Shown here: positions 35,328-48,900 of the stretch, piece after piece | How positions within the stretch are numbered: the first letter of the stretch is position 1 | Layout: every line of letters starts with the position of its first letter | Assembly: GCF_001625215.2 (NCBI RefSeq) | Contig: NC_030385.2 | Location: forward strand, 35,365,598-35,429,597 | Direction of reading: 5' to 3' | Source of the DNA: Daucus carota subsp. sativus | Lineage: Eukaryota; Streptophyta; Magnoliopsida; Apiales; Apiaceae | Length of the DNA stretch: 64,000 nt | Translations under genes and position numbers: made by a program | Notes under the pieces: model-generated | Databases searched by the model: none | What the model saw: only the letters and a program-made list of their open reading frames with translations | Told to the model about the DNA's origin: nothing

Positions 35328-38300
35328 TGTGACGCCCTCCAAACCCGGGTCAGAAGTTTGGGGTCCACACCTTATCATAAACCTGTAATTAATGATTTAA
35401 TAGATATATAGTGACCCTTAACTGTCCTTGGATCGCAACAGGTTAAAGTATAAAACAAGCCACAACACAACTTCAATTATTACAAACCCAAATCCCAAAA
35501 TAAAAACTTAAATCTTACAAGCTTACACGTCATTTGTGTCTCATTATTCAAATTAATACATATATCAAAAGTCAAGCGCTGCCGATAGCTCTCTCCATCT
35601 CTCAGCCTGGAATCCTGGCCTTACCACTAGCCTGAGTATCATCGTTACCAACCTTCTCTGCTTTCACTGGAAAGAACATAGAGTATCGCAAGAGTGAGCT
35701 GACAAGCTCAGCAAGTATAATAATATCCATTTAAACATTTATCAAAAGATGATGGAAGTCAGTATTTAAGAGAATCAATCTCAATATCAAAGTTTCTTTT
35801 TAGATTTTCAATTAGAATTGGATATTAAATTTTATTTTTAAAAACCAAAGGTTAGGCTGCTGATCAGTCAGACACTAACCCCGAGCAGGCCCCGCCATGC
35901 TCGTTTACTGGATCCAAGGCACACATTGGCCTAAAGTGACCACTCATCTGGTCTGACCATTCATTTGGTCCATTTAAGAAAACTATCCAATTCTATTATA
36001 AATCAGGATGAATAACAACATAATGCAATAAACAGAATCATTAAGAACATAATTAAATTTTTGGAGCAGAAACAGAATTCAGTTCAGAAGCATCTTAAAG
36101 ATATTCCATAATGAGAATCAGGAATAATTTCACGAGTTAAGGAATCAGATATAGCATATCTGGATTTCCAAGCGAAACAATAATCATGATTTGTATGAAA
36201 GAAGGTTTCCGGTTTTATTAAAAGATCCACATGTCAAAGGGTGTTGTCAAATCCAAAGAAGTTAGGTTATAAAAAAAAAAAAAAAAAAATAAACAATTAT
36301 GGGGTATATGGTGTTTCAAGTATGATTGACTTCCGATCAATTGGTTTGGATAGTAAAGGTGTGTCAAAACATTGAAATAAGGTTTATAGGGTAGTTATCC
36401 AAAAATCTCAAGGGTTGAAGGTTTACAATTGAATAAGGTTTCCAAAATAGATATCAAAGAATCAAGTTAAGGGCTCAAGAATCAATAAATGAATAATCCA
36501 AGTGATAGTCAAAGAATCTGGTTGATGGTTTAAGAATCGATGAATTAAACAATTCATAATATGGCTCATTAAGTGTCATGAGTGAATTAGAAAGCTCGCA
36601 AAGCAATCACATCAAGGATCATATATATATAATTGAAGGAAAGTACCAAGGAAACTTGCCTTATACTGACGATTTCAAATTTCAATCGCTCCTGCTCGAT
36701 ATACTATTCTATATCCACTTGCTTTCCCCCTCTAATACGCCTGGCTTCTCTGCTAATCATCACAACTAATTATCAATATGTGATCTCATACTATTCTCAT
36801 CATCTTACATTCGAAACGGGCTTCTATCTACCCTTCGTTTCACCCAAATCCGATTTACGGATCAAAAGATATATCAAAAACAATTTTATATCAATCACGT
36901 AAACACATAACATCTCAATCAGATAGCACATAGCACGTATCACATAAAATATTTAATAAAATATATTTTTCAAAAGAAGTTTGAAGTCAAACGGATTTTT
37001 CTGGTATTTATTATGAATTTTTAAACATTTTTCAGAATTAAAACGGGTCAAAGAACCATTTATAATAAATAATCCATTTCTGGATACTCGAAAACACATC
37101 CGAAATCATTTGAAATCAATTAACGAGCTTCAATCATATTTTAGAATAATATTTTAAAGTTCGAAACTATTTTTCGGAATTTTAAAATCATTTAAAATTA
37201 TTTAAAATAATTAAATCTAATTAATAAATCAATTAAAATCAATTAATAATTAATTAAAACAATTAATCAATTAATAATTAAATTAATTGACTAATTATTA
37301 TAATTAATTACTAATTAAAATTAATTAATAAATTAAATCAGATTTATTTTTGAATTAATAAATAATTAAAAACAATTTTTGAAATTAAAATAAATGATTT
37401 TCGAAATTAAATTTAAATAAATAAAACTTTTAAAAGATTTTAAAAATTCAAGGTTTGATTTGCAAACTTTGAAAGTACAGTACCTCAGCTTCATCATATT
37501 CAAAAGCCGAGGTACTGAACTGCATTTTGGCCGGCGGCCGAATTACTTTCGCCGGAAACGGCGGTTCCGGCCACCTCCGGCCCCCAAAACCTCCAGATCA
37601 CTAGCAGGGATGACCCTGAGTACTCCTGCACCTCCCAATCTCACAACCAACCTCAATCGAGGCCGGAAATGGAGAACGAAGCTCGCCGGCGGCGAGCCAC
37701 GTTTCCAGAATCCGGCGAGCTATACATAGCTCTTTCAACTGATTTGGACACATAAACATACTCCCCTCAACACGCCCTTTCTACTGATACTATCCACATC
37801 AACCCAGACTTAACGGATTGAAAATCCGGCCAAAAATTCAACTTTTCCGGCAACAATCCTCAAGAACACCAAGAACACAATTTCAATAATTAAACTGACT
37901 TTTCTACATGTTATTGAACTCCAAATCAAGCATATGATATACCAAAATGACCAGGAGAAGATTATCTACAACATACAATCATCAAATCACACAAACAACT
38001 TCAAAATCAAAAAGTCCTAATTTAAGCCTATTTATTTCGAATTTAAAACTCAAAATCCACACCCACCTGATGTTGCTGCACTGATTTTGATGCTAGATTA
38101 TGATTCTACTTGTTAAAACCTTCAATTTGAGCCCTTGAACGCCAAAATCCGAGTCCGATAACGCGTCCAAATCCTCGTTTGAATCTCAAGAACACGAAGA
38201 ACTCTCTCGGGAATTTCTCGGTTTTAACTGGTTTTATGATTTTCGTAATAAAATAAAGTACGGTTAAGTATATTTATACTTATGAATAATTAGTACCCCT

Positions 38301-38945
38301 TTGAATCATATATGGCATGAAAATACAATGTTTAACAGCTTTATACTAATAAAACGGGTCCAATCGGTACCGGTTTTCGAGATAATCATCAAACGGGGCT
38401 TTTTAATCCGTCATTAGTATGCGGGTCCCACCGTCATTATGACAAGATAAGGATAAGTATAAAATAACCAGTTTCACGTTTATCGAGACAACTAGATAAT
38501 TATCTAATACCGAAAAACTCCGCCGGACCGGCTCCGGAACAAACCGTACTCCGGATCGAAAAAGTCAAAACATGAAAAGTGTCCGGAATGTTCAAATTAG
38601 GCTAAAGGTGAATTTTGTTGAAATTTTCGGGAAATAAAATCTCGGTACCGCTACAGGTTGACGGTTTTCGAAAAATCAAAATAATTAATAATTAATTAAA
38701 ATATACATAATTAAATCCATAAATCAAATATAAAATCATCTGTCAATACATAAATCGATATGAACATATCTAAATAAACTATATTTTGTACTGAACATAT
38801 AAAAATTGATATTCCTCAAATTTAATCAAAAATACTTAACTAAATTAATAGAACAGGAACCAATTAATTCACAGAAATTCATATAAAATTCATATAATAT
38901 TCATTAATCATTCAAATAATTACACGGATAATCCCAGATGTTACA
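35328..38945. mobile_element. Solo-LTR-like fossil, about 3.6 kb
   Basis: The unit begins TGTGACGCCCTCC and ends CCAGATGTTACA, the TG...CA form of LTR ends. It is flanked by a perfect 5-bp target duplication AGGGA (35323-35327 and 38946-38950). The start is not repeated inside, and no gag or pol similarity is visible in any frame. The simplest reading is therefore a single long terminal repeat left by recombination of a Ty3-type element; lineages such as Tat/Ogre have multi-kilobase LTRs. A GC-rich stretch lies at 37520-37720, and a poly-A run is near 36272. The intact target duplication suggests moderate to young age. A non-autonomous element lacking coding parts is the alternative. Confidence 0.65.
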
Positions 38946-38950
38946 AGGGA

Positions 38951-40054
38951 TCCCTCGGGCCAACAAGGGTCAAAACCTTCAATCGTGATGAAATAAGAAA
39001 AAAGCGGGGAATAAAATAAAATATCATATTTACTGCTTTATTTTACTGGGCTGTTCTGGTTTCATTGGCTGTAAACAAAAGAGGGTAAAGTACACTTAAA
39101 GAGAGAGGTAAAGTAAGATAAATGGAGGAGGCATGATCAATAGGTTAAAAAGAGAGACGCATAGTAAAATAAAAACACATACTTCATGGGAAAAGTTGCA
39201 GCCAGGCGGATTCAGATTTCAGAGGATTGGTAAAAACTATAGCCACTCTCTATAAAATAAATTATTTATTCGAGTCTCGGGATTTTCTTAAAATTTTAAC
39301 TCAAATGATTTTGTTACAAAAATTAACTCAATTTGTTATCGTAACTCTGATTCTTGGGATTTTGGTTCGGCGCTCGTGTGGACCGAATGATAAATTAACA
39401 AGTTCCGGTGCAAAGGTGGTGGACCAGTTCTTTCCCTAATTTTAACTTTATCATGACATGTTTAGGATCGGAATCGGTCAAGAAGAATGTAAGAAACATT
39501 TCGAAATTGTTGCAGGATTTGTTCAAGTGTGGAGTGCCAAGACAAATTCATGGAAAATAAGGTTGTGGCCATGTTAAAATTTAAGAAACGATTTGAAGTA
39601 CTAACATACACTGACTCCCTGAGTCTATAGCTATGGTTTCAGGAATTTTGTCAGTCTACTACAAATTAGGAGGACGAGAAAAGTAACTTACTTTGTTAGC
39701 TTTTTCAGGTATCTTACCATAAAAGATTTAAAGTTTTGTTTTACAGAAATTCAAGGTCCGCTTCTAGAACACATATGTGCATCCTGCCATTTTGGGTTTT
39801 ATTGTTGTTCTGCTACAGGAAAGAATCATGTGAAAACTACTCTTAGATTTGGCATACCATGCACTATGCAAATTTGGCATATTGTAACCCTGGAGGAAGG
39901 TCATGTTTTAATCCAAGAAGATCATGCTCTTTGCCAGGGATAAGTACAAATGCTGGTAACTAGTAATCATATTCTTTGTTACGAGTAAATACAAATGCAG
40001 ATGATTAAGGAAATAAGAGCATCTGTGAGAGTATAAAACTGTTAGCTATATTAT
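38951..40054. other. Intergenic DNA
   Basis: No gene is supported; a 70-codon frame at 39227-39439 has no domain character. Confidence 0.5.
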
Positions 40055-40214
40055 GTGCCTGTTTGGGCAGGCCTACTTCTGGCTTTATTCGATAAGAAGC
40101 CGACTTCTATTTTTCTTGATCTGTTTGTGTAATAAATCAGAAGCACTTATAAGAAGCTGAGAATGCTAACTTTTTTAAGCAAAAAACACTTTTTAAGTTT
40201 ATCCAAACGGCCCC
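40055..40214. mobile_element. hAT-like MITE, copy E, internally deleted
   Basis: The ends are GTGCCTGTTTGGGCAGG and TATCCAAACGGCCCC. The interior keeps AGAAGCACTTATAAGAAGC and GAATGCTAAC, but the second half seen in copies A, B and D is missing, giving 160 bp rather than about 240. Confidence 0.7.
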
Positions 40215-41426
40215 TATCTGTGTGGCATTTATGTATCATCTAGTTGGCACGTTTTAGAAGATATGTAAAATATGGAGCAGTACTCCCATTTATTCATTAG
40301 CAAAAGAATATAAATAATCATATTTGGCTGAACAAAATTCACTCGTCCGACAAATTAGCTATTACTGTTTAGTCATTAACAGTTGCAGGCTTGCAGCTCT
40401 TTAGTATCAAGCAACTTCTATACAGTATAGAAGCTAATTCAAACACAAATCACACGGAGTACCTGTACTTTTAATTTGGTAGTTAGTAGTGTTCATGTTA
40501 AAGTTAGCTAGCTGACCAGATCAGAATCTTAAACTCTAGGTCTAGGAGTTTCCTTTCTAAGCAGCTTCTTTAATTTGCATGTAAAAGCTAGATCTCCAAT
40601 CATCAGTTTTAATGATTCTGATTGAGAAAGTAAAAATCAAAAGCTCTCTTTCATTTAGGGGAAAAAACCTTCTCTAAATTTGATTATTAAATACACAACT
40701 CATGAGTTTATCTAAGACATCAATCCCACGTCTCGTCGTTGATCACCTTAAAGAACAGTTTTAACTGTCTGGGTTGCTGTTAAGTGTACTAAAATTATAC
40801 ATAAGAAACATAGAGGTCAAAACAGAGATCTTGTATCTAACTAACATCCAACCTACTTGATAAGATGCACATACTATGTTGCTGCTCCTTGGCACTAGAC
40901 CAGTTCTGTATACTACTATATATATTGTTAACTGCTTTGACCATAGATATAAATTTAGCCATATCGAAGTTTTTTATTTTTCACACGTCAGGTCTGATTA
41001 CAACTGATATAATCACGCCCAAGCTTAATGCATAAATTATTTGATTACTTGGAGCTAAGTTATATATACTTATACTAGTTGTTGAAAGTTCATCCATATT
41101 GATGGATATCACTGCATAAAAAATGCAGATGAGATTTTCTAACATTGACTATATACATAAGATTGCTTGTTTATAAGGCAAATTGGAAGATTCCAAGAAG
41201 CAAGAGTCTGTAAATAAACTTTATATAGATGGACTTCAACCACCATCTTTGAAGTCTTCTTGTATTGTGTTTAATATCATATTAATGTAGATTTTAAGAT
41301 TCACGTATATCTCATTCGTCGACCTTATACAATACATATTTGGTATATACCAAGTATATGTATGTTATAATATGGTGGAGTCTCAGGCCCTTGCTGATAC
41401 AACAAAAACACATTGATAATTTCACA
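40215..41426. other. Promoter side and leader of the ELC/VPS23 gene
   Basis: TTATATAGATGG near 41221 is a plausible TATA box about 200 bp before the start codon. Otherwise this is AT-rich DNA without a gene. Confidence 0.45.
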
Positions 41427-42422
41427 ATGTCATCAACATCTTCAATTCAGTTTATTGATGGTGCACTTTCTTGCACAAGTCCTTTTGCTCTATCCTACAC
41501 AGACCCTTACAAAAAATTGCTGATCCGCAAGCACTTGATCCTGCTTCTGCAAAATTTCCCATCTTTTCGCCCCTCTGTTGAAGCTTTCACACACAACAAT
41601 GGAAACATTGTTAACCTTTTGTTTGCAGCAGGAGAGCTCCATGTCTCCAACTCCACCGTTCCCATCAATTTAACAATCTGGCTTCATGAAGATTATCCCA
41701 ACACGCCTCCTATCGTATTTGTTTCATCAAATTTAGGCTCTCAGATACAACAAGACCATCCTTTTGTTGATCCCTCTGGCTCCACCTTGACGCCTTACCT
41801 TCAAACATGGCTCTCCCCTCCATGCAACTTATTAGACCTTGTTCGCAACTTTGTCAAGCTGTTCTCTCTTGTACATCCTTTTAATAATTCAAGCACTTTT
41901 GCATCAATAGAGCCTTCATTGGTTTCAAGAAGGCAGGCCATGGACCGGTTATCTTGTGGACTTCACTACGACATGATGGCATTGAGGACTGAGTCTGAGA
42001 ATGACATAGAGTATTTATCAACCATTCAAGCTGAAATGGTGAAGCGAGTTGATGTTACAAAATACATGATCGTCAAACTTGAGGCCGAAAAAAGAAACTT
42101 GAAGAAAAAAGTGAAGGAAATGACTGAGGAAGCTGATGTTGTGATGAACTGGATTAAAGCTCATGATCATGACAACATAAGTGCTAATAACATAGAAGAT
42201 GTTTTCGAGACCGCAGATGATGAATCACAAGTAGTTTTGGAATGTGCAGCTGCAGACTTGGCAATCGAAGATTTGATGTATGCATTGGACAAGGCTGTTG
42301 AAGAAGAGGTGATGAGTTTTGATCTTTATATCAAACAAGTGAGGAGCTTGGCTAGAGAACAATTCTTCCACAGGGCCAAGTTAGTTAAGTTGAATGCCAT
42401 GAGAAATAGGTTGCAAAATTGA
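41427..42422 (+). CDS. ESCRT-I subunit VPS23/ELC (TSG101 homologue)
   Basis: An intronless frame of 331 aa. The protein is the ubiquitin-binding subunit of ESCRT-I, which sorts ubiquitinated membrane proteins into multivesicular endosomes. Residues about 25-150 form a UEV domain, an E2-like fold without catalytic cysteine: YKKLLIRKHLILLLQNFPSF, then INLTIWLHEDYPNTPPIVFV, HPFVDPSG and LTPYLQTWLSPPCNLLDLVR. Residues about 215-245 are a coiled coil (VKLEAEKRNLKKKVKEMTEE). The end is the steadiness box (AAADLAIEDLMYALDKAVEE, then SLAREQFFHRAKLVKLNAMR). The proline-rich linker between UEV and coiled coil is very short, so the protein is smaller than Arabidopsis ELC. I chose MSSTSS because it aligns with the family N-terminus; an in-frame ATG at 41358 would add 23 residues. 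Confidence 0.92.
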   Translation: MSSTSSIQFIDGALSCTSPFALSYTDPYKKLLIRKHLILLLQNFPSFRPSVEAFTHNNGNIVNLLFAAGELHVSNSTVPINLTIWLHEDYPNTPPIVFVSSNLGSQIQQDHPFVDPSGSTLTPYLQTWLSPPCNLLDLVRNFVKLFSLVHPFNNSSTFASIEPSLVSRRQAMDRLSCGLHYDMMALRTESENDIEYLSTIQAEMVKRVDVTKYMIVKLEAEKRNLKKKVKEMTEEADVVMNWIKAHDHDNISANNIEDVFETADDESQVVLECAAADLAIEDLMYALDKAVEEEVMSFDLYIKQVRSLAREQFFHRAKLVKLNAMRNRLQN

Positions 42423-43158
42423 CTATATCAGCAATTGACATAGATATTGTGAGATAATACGATCATGGTTGCAAAATTCGTAAATGAGTCCTATCCAATT
42501 TATGTTAAGTCTCTAGAATTCATTCAAATTTTTGAGTATGTGTACATTAGTTGCATCCGATTTTATGTTAAAATTCGAGAAATCATCCAACATCATAAGT
42601 ATTTGTTATAAATATTGAAAATCCACTTACATTCAATTCAATTGGTAATAGTCCAAGTTCTATAATATTTTTTATACACAACATTTAAATTTGATCTTGA
42701 TCTGATTGATAATCACGAAAAAATTATTTTGAAGAATAATTCATGTGTAAAATTAAATATAAATTTTTTCACAAAATTACATGAGTTAAGTTTAATTAAA
42801 ATGACCGCATTATTTACATAAATATACGGATTAAAACATTCCAACTTATGTTACTTTATGGAAAATTTTGTACCTAATATGTCTTATGTCATATATACCC
42901 TCGAGCAATTCCCTCCTGGGCTCTTGCGAGTCTCTTGTGTCGAATTCTGCTCTAAAAAAGAAAAACACCTTTGGCTTGCAATAATCACATCTATACACAC
43001 AAATACGCACGTATATATAATAATTTCAAGGAACTTGATCCGAAGATTCATAAGCAGAACGCTCGGCCATGGCTCTACTGAGATCCCGCTAATGGGCCTA
43101 GAAATGCGTGCCATTTCATCCATGTACTGCATTCTTTGATGAGAGGAGTGGATCAGTG
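42423..43158. other. Intergenic DNA and GBP leader
   Basis: An AT-rich spacer. Frames at 42858-43139 on both strands overlap each other and are not family-like. The right part is likely the 5' UTR of the GBP gene. Confidence 0.5.
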
Positions 43159-45896
43159 ATGAAGATTTTGAGTTGGGTCATTGTGTTTCTTGGCCTTTTT
43201 CCATCTGGGTTTTTAACATTCAATGATTTTGATCAAGCGTAAGTCTGTTTCGAATTTGTTTTTCGACTTCTCTGTAATGTCATTAGCTGCATTGTATAGT
43301 TATCGTGCTGTTAATGTACTTTAAATTTATTAATTTTTTTAACACAATGTGATCTATCATGATTTCTATCAATCGATATGATATTGTAGTGCTTACATGA
43401 TGAAAATTGTAGGCTTGAATTAGTTGCTATATGCTTGTATAGCTTGGTGACAATTAGGGGTGGTAATGTGTGACACTAGGTAGACCTCAATTCGATTTTT
43501 CGATAGAAATAAAGACCAAGTACACTAATAGGGATTATATCAATCTAAATGCGACCCAATGTAATTTGGTTTAATGATATTATGTTCTTTTAATCTTGCA
43601 TATTAATTTGTTTTCAATCTTTATGTAAGCAAGTTTCCGAATACATTGAATTGACACTTAGCAACAAGAACTTAAGCATAGACTTGCAACCAGTAGTTAC
43701 AAGAGGTTATTGTTATATTGCAGTTGGTTCATTTAAGAATGAATAAAGTAGGAGTAAAATTGAAACCATACTAGATTCAGCTCATGTACTTTTATAGCTT
43801 ACATGAACAATACCAAATAATCTTTTTTTTTTCTCTCAGAATTATAGCTTCCATGAACAATACCGTACAAGGTCTGTTTTTGAAGTTTTCTATGCTTGTG
43901 AGTGACCCAATATCTGTGTTTTAAAGGCATTTAAATTGCTTGGTTGAGACAAAAGATACAATTGGCATTGTTTTAAGCTGCAAAAGGATTTATGATATGG
44001 AGAAAGAAAGAAATAAATTTGCTATTAAATATACGGTAATTGTTATCAGTTAGGATTACAGATAATTATTAGGATTCGTTTCATCTTACCTAGGATTTTA
44101 CGAATTTTTCAAGTCACAGGAAATCTATGTAAATTCTTGTATTACTCATATTTTAAGTATCATGAATTGATGATTATTTGAAATATACGCGGATTTAGTT
44201 GTTTCTCTACTACTCTCAGTGGAGAGGTTTTATCCCCTATTTTCTAACGTTCTTCTTAAATTGTCCTACATCAAGTGGCATAAAGAACTAAAGCTTTCAG
44301 GCACTATCTTATCTACCTACTTTATTTCGACCCACTGTTCGAGTATCATCGATTTGTCAAACTTCTTTGGAGAATCCATGTTCAACTGAGACCAAAGGGC
44401 GGTAACCCTATATAATGGTGTATTGGGATAACAACATCCATAAAAAAATTATTTACCCAGTTTATTTCTACTCAATTTCTTTTATTCAAATATATTGTAA
44501 TAATTATTAGGATTTATATACATGTATCTTAAATTTAACCCATCCAACACATAGGGTTTCTATATAAATTCTTGTATATTTATCACTATATGTATTATGA
44601 ATATTGATAAATTTGGTGATATCTGATCGGTATATTAGAGGAGATATGTTTCATTCCCTATTTCCTAACATTTCTTAGCCTTGTCCTACACTAAAAAAGG
44701 TAATCTCATTGTTGGCACACATCCTCTCTGAATTTCAGATTTTGCACCTAAGAATTCCTGCTACATTTATGTTTAACTAGCAATGGAACTGGATTTATTG
44801 ACTGTTGCAAGTCCAATACAAACATTTTTGAACCAACATCCCTTTATTTTTGAATGGTAGTTCTTTGGATTCAAAATAAATAGAGTGCATCTGTATTTAG
44901 CGACTGTTTTTGACACAAAAAATAATACTAATGGATAGCTAGCTTTTTTAAAGTTTAGGGTGATAGTAGCAGCTACTAAATGGATCATAAACTATTAAGA
45001 CTCCTCTGTCCTTGTAAGAGTGGAGAAACAGACAACGAACAGACAAACAATTTAATATATTGGGGGTAGGACCCGAGTTCTATCCCTAAACCTAGGATCT
45101 GATACCATGTTAATGATACAGGTGATAGTAGAAGCCACTAGATGAATTTTGTACTATAAATAAATACAAAGAGCCGCTTTTGTCCTCTATATAGTGGGGA
45201 TTCGAGCTCTTAGGAATGCTCAGGTTTTTGTTGGATAAACATTTCTCATCATTTTCAAACTTTGTTGTTCATTTTCATATATGCTTTGCATTGCGAAACT
45301 TTCTACATTTATACAAAGTAGCAAAAATATAAAGTCGCATTTTTCATAGGTGAATTTCATAAAAGAATATTGGAGAATGAACATGCTATTGCAAAGGGTT
45401 CTCTCATTACATTTGATCGATGGAACTAATTATCAGAACTATTTCCCACTCCCTAAAAAATATCATTAGCATTTAACTACTTTAGTTCTTTTTCCGAACT
45501 AAATTGTGGTCTTTAGCCTCTTCACACTTCATTTAAATTTCTTTGGAATACAGTCTATTTAAGTATCAGGTGCTTATATGTAATCCCTGGCATCGTGGTC
45601 TAGTGGATATCTTGGTAACAAGAGGGCTCGGGTTCATGCCCCAGTTAAGGCATGTGTTTGTGCGTATCTTTATTTGTGTAGTTGACCTTTGTAATAAAAA
45701 GGTGCTAATATGCAGTGCATATGATAATATACATGTTGCATTGGTTGTTGTACAACCTTTCCTCTATAAACACACTTTTATCATTGTCTTTAATCTCAAT
45801 TTTAACTTGAAATTGTATCAGCTGCTACTACTTCTATATAAATATAAGGTTGTCTTTAGCTTTAGTCATAACTCAAAAATAACTGATGCAAATATC

Positions 45897-45939
<43 letters not shown>

Positions 45940-48900
45940 TTTCCTTCTGCAGGTATCCTATTGTAGAACCAGATCCTGGACATACAAAGCTACAGCTTGC
46001 GAGGGCTGGACTGGAAGCAATTGAGAGGATCACTACCCCAATTGCAGCTGTTGCTGTAAGCAAGATAATAATATCTGTTACCATACTTCAGCTGCTTTTA
46101 ATATGGCCGAATTCCAGTATATATGGATAGTATCTTTAATATTATTAACAATTTACGAACTTTCCCAATCTGGCAAAGCAAAGCATATATCTTCTTTTAA
46201 AGTCAAAAGCTTTTTACATAAGTATAAAGTACTAGTGAAAAGAGATATATTTAAAACCATTCTGAAACTAGAAAATACTCCCTCTTTTTTTTTTTAAAAG
46301 AAAAATATAAGGAATTTCGGTTACGTATAAAAAGAAATTGTTTAACATTTTTGCAAACGGTGTCAGAAGATTGGGTTAAAACTACTAAGCAGGCCTTTTA
46401 AAATTTAATTTACATTAGCTTGTCAATCTCTAGACAAAAGCATCCTTTGTAAAGTTTTATTGTTTTATATGTCTTAATGCTATATCCTTTAGCCTTTCCC
46501 CCTAACATCCCTGGAGTAGCACTATGGTTACTTAGTAAAAATAAAGTGGCACCATGGTTATGTTTAATGAATTGATCTCTAAGGATGTCTTACCAGGTGA
46601 TTGGTCCGTATCGCTCTGGAAAATCGTTTCTGCTAAATCAGCTTCTCTCACTTTCCTGTAATGAAGGTGCCCCCTAATACTATGTTAACTGGTTTGTTTT
46701 AAAAATGAACCACTCGCTCTTAGTATTTCCTAAAATTTGAAAATCACCGTCAAGCTTGAATTTGATGTTTGACTTTTGAAGGTTTTGGAGTGGGACACAT
46801 GCGTGATACTAAAACAAAAGGTATCGGCTGGGATTTATCATGGTGCCGTGGATCTACATGCTTCTCCACTTTTAGATATCACTGATAGTATCCTGTGTTC
46901 ATCTGCAGGTATATGGGTATGGGGAACTCCCGTAGAGGTAGATATCGATGGAGTTAAAACTTCTGTCTTTTACCTCGACACAGAGGGTTTTGAAAGTATT
47001 GGGAAGTCAAATGTATACGATGATAGGTGAAATTCTTTATTATAATTTCAGCTTCAAGGCGCCTATAAGTTTTATCTCTTCGGTCCTTATTCCTTTTACC
47101 TTCCATGTTAGGATATTTGCTTTGGCAACTGTTCTGAGTTCGGTGCTAATCTACAATTTGCCTGAGACGGTTTGTTGTTCTGCCTGTAACAAACTCTTTT
47201 ACTGCTTTACCCCCAGTAGAAAGTCCAAACAGAAACAGACACACACTAGCCTTGTGCGTGCATTGGGCAATGCCTCACCTGTATTTTGACTTCATGTTGC
47301 TGGTTGATACTCTAGCCTCTTGTGTTTTAGCTTCTTATTTTAAAGGAAAGGGCCTCAAGAGTTACACAAAGACAGGAAATTACACATGTGGAATCAGCCG
47401 AATACTTTTATAAGGGGAACACTTGATGTTCAGTAGCCATCCATATAGGATGTTCAGTAGCCATCCATATAGGCGTATGGCACATCAGTCTCTGCACATT
47501 TTGATATTTTGGTCTGTTAATGGAGTTAAAAGAAAAGAATAATTAATGTACACAAAATGACTCCTCTTGCCTCTGTAGATGGTTATTAAGAGTTACAGTA
47601 CTTAAAAACTACTACCGCTGGTGCTAGAATATGGGTATAACTTGTTAATTTAAAATGTATTATTTTTCTTTAAGTAATTTAATGCCAAAAGATGATGGAA
47701 GTTATGAGTTTTTTGTATTTCTTATAATGTTGGTCTCAATTTTTATTTGCTTTCTTTTTGAGTTTCCATGTAAGGAATCTTATGGATCCTATTATTGTTA
47801 AATAATGGAAAGGAAATGATAAACAATGAAAATGAAACAACTCACTTAAAAATATGATATTTATTAAGTCTCTAATATGCACTAGCAGATCAGGGAGGGA
47901 GGGGAACATGAGGAATCCGTTTGCTAGAAATGAATGTACTTGCCTGAAGTTTATAGTGCCCCTGGATGCTTTTCACATCCTTGTTAGCAAATCTCGTATC
48001 TTCATGTAATATAAGCTTCCTCTGTCCCGGTGGGTTGTTTGTTTACATTTGGGACAGAGAGCTCGACACACATTTTAAGGCTCTTATAAAGTAGTTTCAT
48101 AAATTATTTTAATTTTTTTTCCTTCTAAATAAAATATAATGTTTAAATTTTTATTCAGTTTTTTTTTAAAATAAGTAATGAAACTATACTTTTTATATAG
48201 GCCTTAAAATGCGTGCCAAACAGTAAAGAAATGAGTGACGGAGTGAGTATGATTTAATATGTACATCTTATTTTTTTGTTCTTTTGCTTTCTTAGATTCG
48301 TGAAGCAGACATATCTAGGTTGTCATTTGCTGTTGAGCTTGCTGAAGAGTTCTATGGAAGGTGCGCACTTCAATAAATACAACAATTTTCACTTAAACTG
48401 GCAGTACAAGTATTTCATCTTCACTTTCCTCTATGTTCTTGTAACAACACTGACTTTTTTAATTTGATATGGTTTCTCATGAACAGGGTGAAGGTAATCT
48501 GAGGCCATATAGATATTATACCCAAGTGTATATAGTCTTATATGTTTATTTGCATATTTGTTCTTGAGCCGGTGGATATTGCAGGGGCAAGATGTTGCCT
48601 TTGAACCAGCTAAGCTTCTATGGCTTATACAACGTGACTTTTTACGTAAGTTTGAATCGTTTACATTGATTGGTTGTATTTTTTTATTTTTTTCTGGTAC
48701 TGCTTTAAAATGAGTGCCGTTGGTAACTTTACAGAGGGGAAGTCTGTGAAAGAAATGGTTGATGAAGCTATCAAACGTGTTCCTAATCCTGATGGTTAGT
48801 TTTCCATTAACATCTCTGTCTTTACAGTAAGTTTTGTACCTATCTGATCATATGTGGAATATATTTGGATCAAAGATGCTTTTTGTTAATGCAGGTGATA

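Noticed and set aside
37460-37729. An 89-codon GC-rich frame inside the LTR-like fossil
   Set aside because: It is low-complexity CCGGCGG-type sequence without domain similarity; GC-rich patches are common in long LTRs.
45585-45650. A tRNA gene
   Set aside because: A and B boxes are present but no acceptor or anticodon stem closes, and flanking direct repeats point to a SINE.
45543-46130. A 195-codon plus-strand frame
   Set aside because: It is intron 1 sequence including the SINE and TA microsatellite, run into GBP exon 2; only 45953-46055 is coding.
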